A program made the position numbers and the translations under genes. 64,000 nucleotides of DNA from Brachionus manjavacas (lineage: Eukaryota > Rotifera > Eurotatoria > Ploima > Brachionidae), in the NCBI GenBank assembly GCA_019054805.1, contig JAHQIY010000010.1, positions 2,959,501 through 3,023,500 of the forward strand. The letters run 5' to 3'. Below, piece by piece: positions 59,898-64,000 of the stretch. The stretch's first letter is position 1; every line of letters starts with the position of its first letter. The notes beneath the pieces are model-generated. The model was not told where the DNA came from, made no database searches, and saw nothing but the letters and a program-made list of their open reading frames with translations.

Positions 59898-60479
59898 TTA
59901 GTTTAAACAAATGCTTAATTTTAAAAAATTTATGTAAGAATTTTCGAAATCTGCTAGATAGTTTTCGACTATATTCTCCACAGAAATGCTTTCGCAATTA
60001 TGAGAAGACACTGCAATATTCGCCATTACATCACAAATATCGTTTATATCTTCTTCAATTTCTTTTATTTTTTTTTCATCCAATTGTTGATTGGAAAAAA
60101 TAAATGTTTGAATTATTGAGTTGCCTTGTTCAGAAAAGATAATTTCCTGAGTGTCAGATTCATAATGAAAGGCTGCTTTCAGTAAATTTCCAATATCGAT
60201 TGGCGATGGAAATGCGTCAAAATGAATTTTAATTTCATTTTCGTCAAACTGTCCTTGATAGTTATTTTTCCTGATATTCGACGAAATTGGATGCGTATGC
60301 CATGAAATTAGTTCATCGGATATAGGAAAAATTTGAATTGATTCCAGGAACAGTGTTTCTGGACTTCCGTTCTGAATATTGGTAATATTTCCGGTATCTT
60401 TTTCGAAAACACCACCCATTTCATAGGAAAAATGCATTGTTTGTGGATCATTAATTATATTAGATATATGGATGGACAT
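59898..60479 (-). CDS. Cassette gene C: JAMM/MPN-like metalloprotease-like protein
   Basis: Single exon, 193 aa, starting MSIHISNIIND at 60479. The residues of a JAMM zinc-metalloprotease are in order: Glu20 in YEMGGVFEKD, His61 and His63 in SWHTHP, Ser92 and Asp95 in FPSPIDIGNLL. The gap between HxH and SxxD is longer than the usual seven residues (about 28), so it is a divergent member. JAMM enzymes remove ubiquitin-like modifiers or cut proteins using Zn2+. The C-terminal third is acidic and Asn/Glu-rich. It lies 258 bp upstream of gene B, on the same strand; a partly duplicated sequence (TTAGATATATGGATGGA) surrounds the start codon. Function within the cassette is inferred. Confidence 0.6.
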   Translation of the reverse strand: MSIHISNIINDPQTMHFSYEMGGVFEKDTGNITNIQNGSPETLFLESIQIFPISDELISWHTHPISSNIRKNNYQGQFDENEIKIHFDAFPSPIDIGNLLKAAFHYESDTQEIIFSEQGNSIIQTFIFSNQQLDEKKIKEIEEDINDICDVMANIAVSSHNCESISVENIVENYLADFENSYINFLKLSICLN

Positions 60480-60559
60480 TTTTGGTTTGTTAGATATATG
60501 GATGGAAATTTCTAATTTTCTAAAAATAATGTAGAATAATTAAAAATTGAATATATTGA

Positions 60560-61235
60560 ATTCAAAAACAACAAAATTTATTTGAATTTTCCTGGATTTA
60601 AAAAAAATTGATTTATTATTTTATTAAATAAATACCTAAATGACTCTTTATCCAACAAAAAATAAATCAAAAAATTTTAAAAATCGAAGAATTTCAAATT
60701 TATTTTAACTCAATTAATAAATTTCAATTTTTATATCAATAATTTTACAATTTTAATCTGATAGTTCACAAATTAATAATCAAAATTCACTGAAAATCAA
60801 AATAAAGAAGCTTCAAAATTAGTCCGAAAGATTCAAAACATTATTTTTACATTACGAATTGAATAATTTTTAAAAGTATTTAATTTAGATGCGTAAAATT
60901 AATTTAAAAAACAAACTTGATTTTTTCAGAATTTAAAAAAAGTGATTTATTATTTTATTAAATAAATGCCTAAATGACTCTTTATCCAACAAAAAATAAA
61001 TCAAAAAATTTTAAAAATCGAAGAATTTCAAATTTATTTTAACTCAATTAATAAATTTCAATTTTTATATTTATAATTTTACAATTTTAATTCTATAATT
61101 CACAAAGGAAAAAACTATATTTACTGAAAATCAAAATAAAGAAGCTTCAAAATTAGTCCAACAAAACTAAATTCACTGAAAATCAAAATAAAAAAGCTTC
61201 AAAATTAGTCCAACAACAATTTGATCCCTTTACAT
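60560..61235. repeat. Tandem direct repeat upstream of gene C (period about 334 bp)
   Basis: CCTAAATGACTCTTTATCCA with over 100 bp of shared flank appears at 60635 and again at 60969. In addition, a 50-bp unit with AAGCTTCAAAATTAGTCC occurs three times (near 60808, 61140 and 61193). No coding. It separates genes C and D and may include their promoters. Confidence 0.8.
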
Positions 61236-61377
61236 ACATAAAAAATGAAATAATTGAGTCGTTTCAGTTGTTAAACCGAAATAATAAAGAAAAAAGGTAA
61301 ATAAATTAGAATGTTTTATTTCTTTTAAATTTTAAATCAATATTTTTAAATAAATGTTCGAAATTCGATTAAATAAA

Positions 61378-63207
61378 TTATTTCCTTTTCTTTTTTTTTG
61401 TTTTCGGTCCTTGATTATCTAGCGTGAAAATATCATTAGCAAGTTGATTTTCATCTTCATTCAAATTTTCTGCTAAAAAATCACACTCGGCATCGTCTTT
61501 GTTTGGATGTACTGAGTGTTCGATACGATCTGGAATCTTTTCACCTTTTGATTTAAAATAATCATTGATCATTGAGGGTGCGAAAATACGACTTAAAGTC
61601 TCCCATGACCTTAAAAAAGATTTAAATATTATGTCCTAAATAAAGCGTGTTTTACTCTTCATATTTCTCATCTTTTAAATTCCGCCATGCAAGCAAAAGT
61701 TCCATTTTTTTTGTTTCATCATTTATCTGATGATTTAGAATTTGATCAAACTTTAAATTAAAAAAAGGAAAATTGAATTTAAAATAAGGAATTTTAAAAA
61801 ATTATCTAAAATTACATAATATTCTATATTATGAATATCGTATTTGGTCTTATCCTTAAACTCTTCCTCCAAATGTTTAATTGCTTCAAAAGTTTCAATA
61901 GGAAAATAGGCTTCGATAGATTTGCCGTCTGGCTGACTGGATTTTCGGTCTGTTCGACCAGATTTGCCGTGTGGTTGACTAGATTTTCTGCCTGTTTGAC
62001 CAGATTTTCGGTCTGTTCGACCAGATTTTCGCTCTAATCGACCAGATTTGCCGTCAGTTTGACCAGATTTTCGGTCTGTTTGACCAGATTTTCCTTCTGG
62101 TTGACTATATTTTCTGCCTGGTTGACTAGATTTTCGGTCTGTTCGACCAGATTTGCCGTCTGTTCGACCAGATTTGCCGTCAGTTTGACCAGATTTGCCG
62201 TCAGTTTGACCAGATTTGCCGTCTTTTTGACCAGATTTGCCGTCTGTTTGACCAGATTTTCCGTCTGGTTGACTAGATTTGCCGTCTTTTTGACCAGATT
62301 TGCCGTCTGTTTGACCAGATTTTCCGTCTAGTTGACTAGATTTATTCTCTGGTTGACTAGATTTTTTCTCTGGTTGACTAGATTTTCCGTCTGGTTGACT
62401 AGATTTATTCTCTGGTTGACTAGATTTTTTCTCTGTTTGACTAGATTTGCCGTCTGGTTGACTAGATTTTCCGTCTGGTTGACTAGATTTTTTCTCTGGT
62501 TGACTAGATTTTTTCTCTGGTTGACTAGATTTGCCGTCTGGTTGACTAGATTTTCCGTCTGGTTGACTAGATTTTCCGTCTGGTTGACTAGATTTTCCGT
62601 CTGGTTGGCCAGATTTACCGTCTTGTAACTGCTTTGGTTTTTTCTGTGAGAGCGTCCCAAATAACTCATTTGAAAGCTTTGAAATGGTAATGGTTGAACA
62701 AGTTTTGTCTGGTTGACCAATTCTCGCATTTTTGTCAAATCGGATAAATTGTCATGTTGACCAGGTCTCTTGACTTTTGCATCATTTTTTAAGACTTGTG
62801 TTCCAGAATTTTGATGTTTGCTTGCGCTTGTATCATTTTTTCTCTCCATTAGCTCTTTCTTTTGCTCCAACATAGTATCAAAATAGTCAAAGACAAGATT
62901 CTTATAAAAAGTTTCAATTTTTGTTTCATCGTTTTCGATTTCGAATTGTTCAAATATGTAATCAAAAATGACGTTATCTGCAAAAGCTTCCTCGACAGAT
63001 TTAAAATTTGGAACAAGTTGTGATTCTTAATATTAGTATTGAAATACATTTAATGTCATTCATTTAAAATAAATTATTGTTCTTACCTTTTGATAAAATT
63101 TTAAATTCAGCGGTGGAATAAAGCGTTTTCTTAATGATTGAATACAAAACTTGGGCTCTCTTCAAACAGCTTTTTGATCGATTGTTATTCAAATCGCTTT
63201 TTGACTT
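61378..63207 (-). CDS. Cassette gene D: repeat-rich protein, 5' incomplete
   Basis: Visible exons: 63087-63207, 61816-63025, 61656-61750 and 61378-61609, with introns of 45-65 bp and phases that agree. The N-terminal part (RAQVLYSIIKKTLYSTAEFK, then NVIFDYIFEQFEIENDETKI) is followed by about 33 seven-residue repeats, then YFPIETFEAIKHLEEEFKDK, LLLAWRNLKDEKYEESWETL and a Lys-rich tail (KTKKKKRK), a possible nuclear signal. The downstream frame requires the repeats to be read as SSQPDGK-type units, open along the whole array. The upstream frame instead reads them as NLVNQTE and meets stops at 62328 and 62038. A one-base shift near the A5 run at about 62735-62739 would reconcile them. No domain recognised. 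The first exon(s) lie upstream, beyond or behind the LINE array at 63250. Confidence 0.55.
61935..62627 (-). repeat. Coding minisatellite, about 33 copies of 21 bp
   Basis: Units of the type GACTAGATTTTCCGTCTGGTT (plus strand, less one base per 20 shown) are stacked with no indels, so every frame keeps phase for 693 bp. Sequence variants (Asp/Glu, Gln/Lys/Thr changes) are interspersed, as in an expanding array inside an exon. It encodes a hydrophilic heptapeptide in the frame that stays open. Confidence 0.95.
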
Positions 63208-63249
63208 CTAAAATTATTCGAAATAAAAATAAATAAAAAATCAAAGACT

Positions 63250-64000
63250 TAAATCTATATATTTATTTCTTTTTTTTGCGTTAATAGCCTTGGATATTCC
63301 ATGGCAAAAAAGCTTTATTTTTTTAATTGTCTCATGAAAATTAGATTATCTATGAAAAACTCCTTCTTAATTTTCCTTATTTGGTTGTTCATAAATATGC
63401 CTTGGACATTCCAAGACATTATTTTGAAATACCTGTTGAGTGTTTGAACGCTTAATTTTTTGTAAAAATTTATATACCTAGATTCTGATATATTTATTTC
63501 TTTTTTTTGCGTTAATAGCCTTGGATATTCCATGGCAAAAAAGCTTTAAGTTTTTTAATTGTCTCATGATAATTAGATTATCTATGAAAAAATCCTTCTT
63601 AATTTTCCTTATTTGGTTGTTCATAAATATGCCTTGGACATTCAATGACATTATTTTGAAATACCTGTTGAGTGTTTGAACGCTTAATTTTTTGTAAAAA
63701 TTTATATACCTAGATTCTGATATATTTATTTCTTTTTTTTGCGTTAATAGCCTTGGATATTCCATGGCAAAAAGCTTTAAGTTTTTTAATTGTCTCATGA
63801 TAATTAGATTATCAATGAAAAAATCCTTCTTAATTTTCCTTATTTGGTTGTTCATAAATATGCCTTGGACATTCCATGACATTATTTTGAAATACCTGTT
63901 GAGTGTTTGAACGCTTAATTTTTTGTAAAAATTTATATACCTAGATTCTGATATATTTATTTCTTTTTTTTGCGTTAATAGCCTTGGATATTCCATGGCA
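63250..64000 (-). pseudogene. Tandem array of a LINE endonuclease N-terminus (about 231 bp unit)
   Basis: Units begin near 63252, 63481, 63713 and 63944 and run off the window edge. Each encodes YINFYKKLSVQTLNRYFKIM then SWNVQGIFMNNQIRKIKK. The S-W-N-V-Q-G-I block is the first motif of the APE-type endonuclease that starts many LINE ORF2 proteins. A 231-bp unit is 77 codons, so most junctions stay in frame. Only the start of the endonuclease is amplified; catalytic residues further on are absent. One copy has L-N-V-Q-G instead of W-N-V-Q-G. Confidence 0.8.

Noticed and set aside
61831..62628. Plus-strand open frames through the 21-bp array (RFSVWLT-type repeats)
   Set aside because: Any indel-free 21-bp array is open in several frames. 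The flanking constrained protein and the introns are on the minus strand.
51715..63207. Polinton/Maverick or large DNA virus insertion
   Set aside because: Cysteine protease and adaptor-like motifs suggested it, but no protein-primed DNA polymerase, packaging ATPase, integrase or capsid gene was seen, and all genes contain introns.
1..64000. CRISPR arrays, bacterial operons or ribosome-binding sites
   Set aside because: Introns, LINEs and animal-type proteins show a nuclear eukaryotic sequence. The direct repeats found are satellites, exon duplications or mobile-element ends without spacer structure.

Overview
The window is about three-quarters A+T. It has introns of roughly 45-75 bp with GTAAGT-like donors, a tau/MAP2-type microtubule-binding gene, two troponin-C/calmodulin-like genes, and dense remnants of non-LTR retrotransposons and DNA transposons. 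This points to an invertebrate animal with an AT-rich genome. A monogonont rotifer such as Brachionus would fit, but that is inference from composition and repeat style.

Layout, left to right. 1-11 kb: two paralogous four-EF-hand genes, both on the minus strand with identical exon structure, about 6.5 kb apart. Between and around them lie a split MULE transposase, a decayed DDE/SWIM transposase, foldback elements and reverse-transcriptase (RT) scraps. 10.8-22.3 kb: a minus-strand tau-like gene. Its first exon (21811-22320) and last two exons (10800-11292) are separated by about 10.5 kb filled with a jockey-like LINE, a pogo-type element, a MULE remnant and a MITE. 22.3-51 kb: no confident host gene. 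This is a transposon graveyard holding CR1-like, jockey-like and RTE-like LINE fragments, a tRNA-derived SINE inside a CR1-like RT with a target-site duplication, Tc1, pogo and piggyBac-like remnants, and several foldback MITEs.

51.7-63.2 kb is the most interesting part: a cassette of four intron-containing minus-strand genes. In order of transcription they are (D) a protein with about 33 in-frame 21-bp repeats; (C) a JAMM/MPN-like metalloprotease-like protein; (B) an RNase-H-fold transposase-like region followed by an Ulp1/C48 cysteine protease and a RING finger; and (A) a long coiled-coil protein of about 19 exons with two MYT1-like C2HC zinc fingers and internally duplicated exon pairs. 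I interpret this as a large, possibly undescribed DNA transposon or a relic of one, carrying its own ubiquitin/SUMO-pathway-like enzymes. The transposase region has one clear single-base frame break, so this copy may be recently dead or may contain a sequence error. The right edge (63.25-64 kb) is a tandem array of a LINE endonuclease N-terminus that continues past the window.
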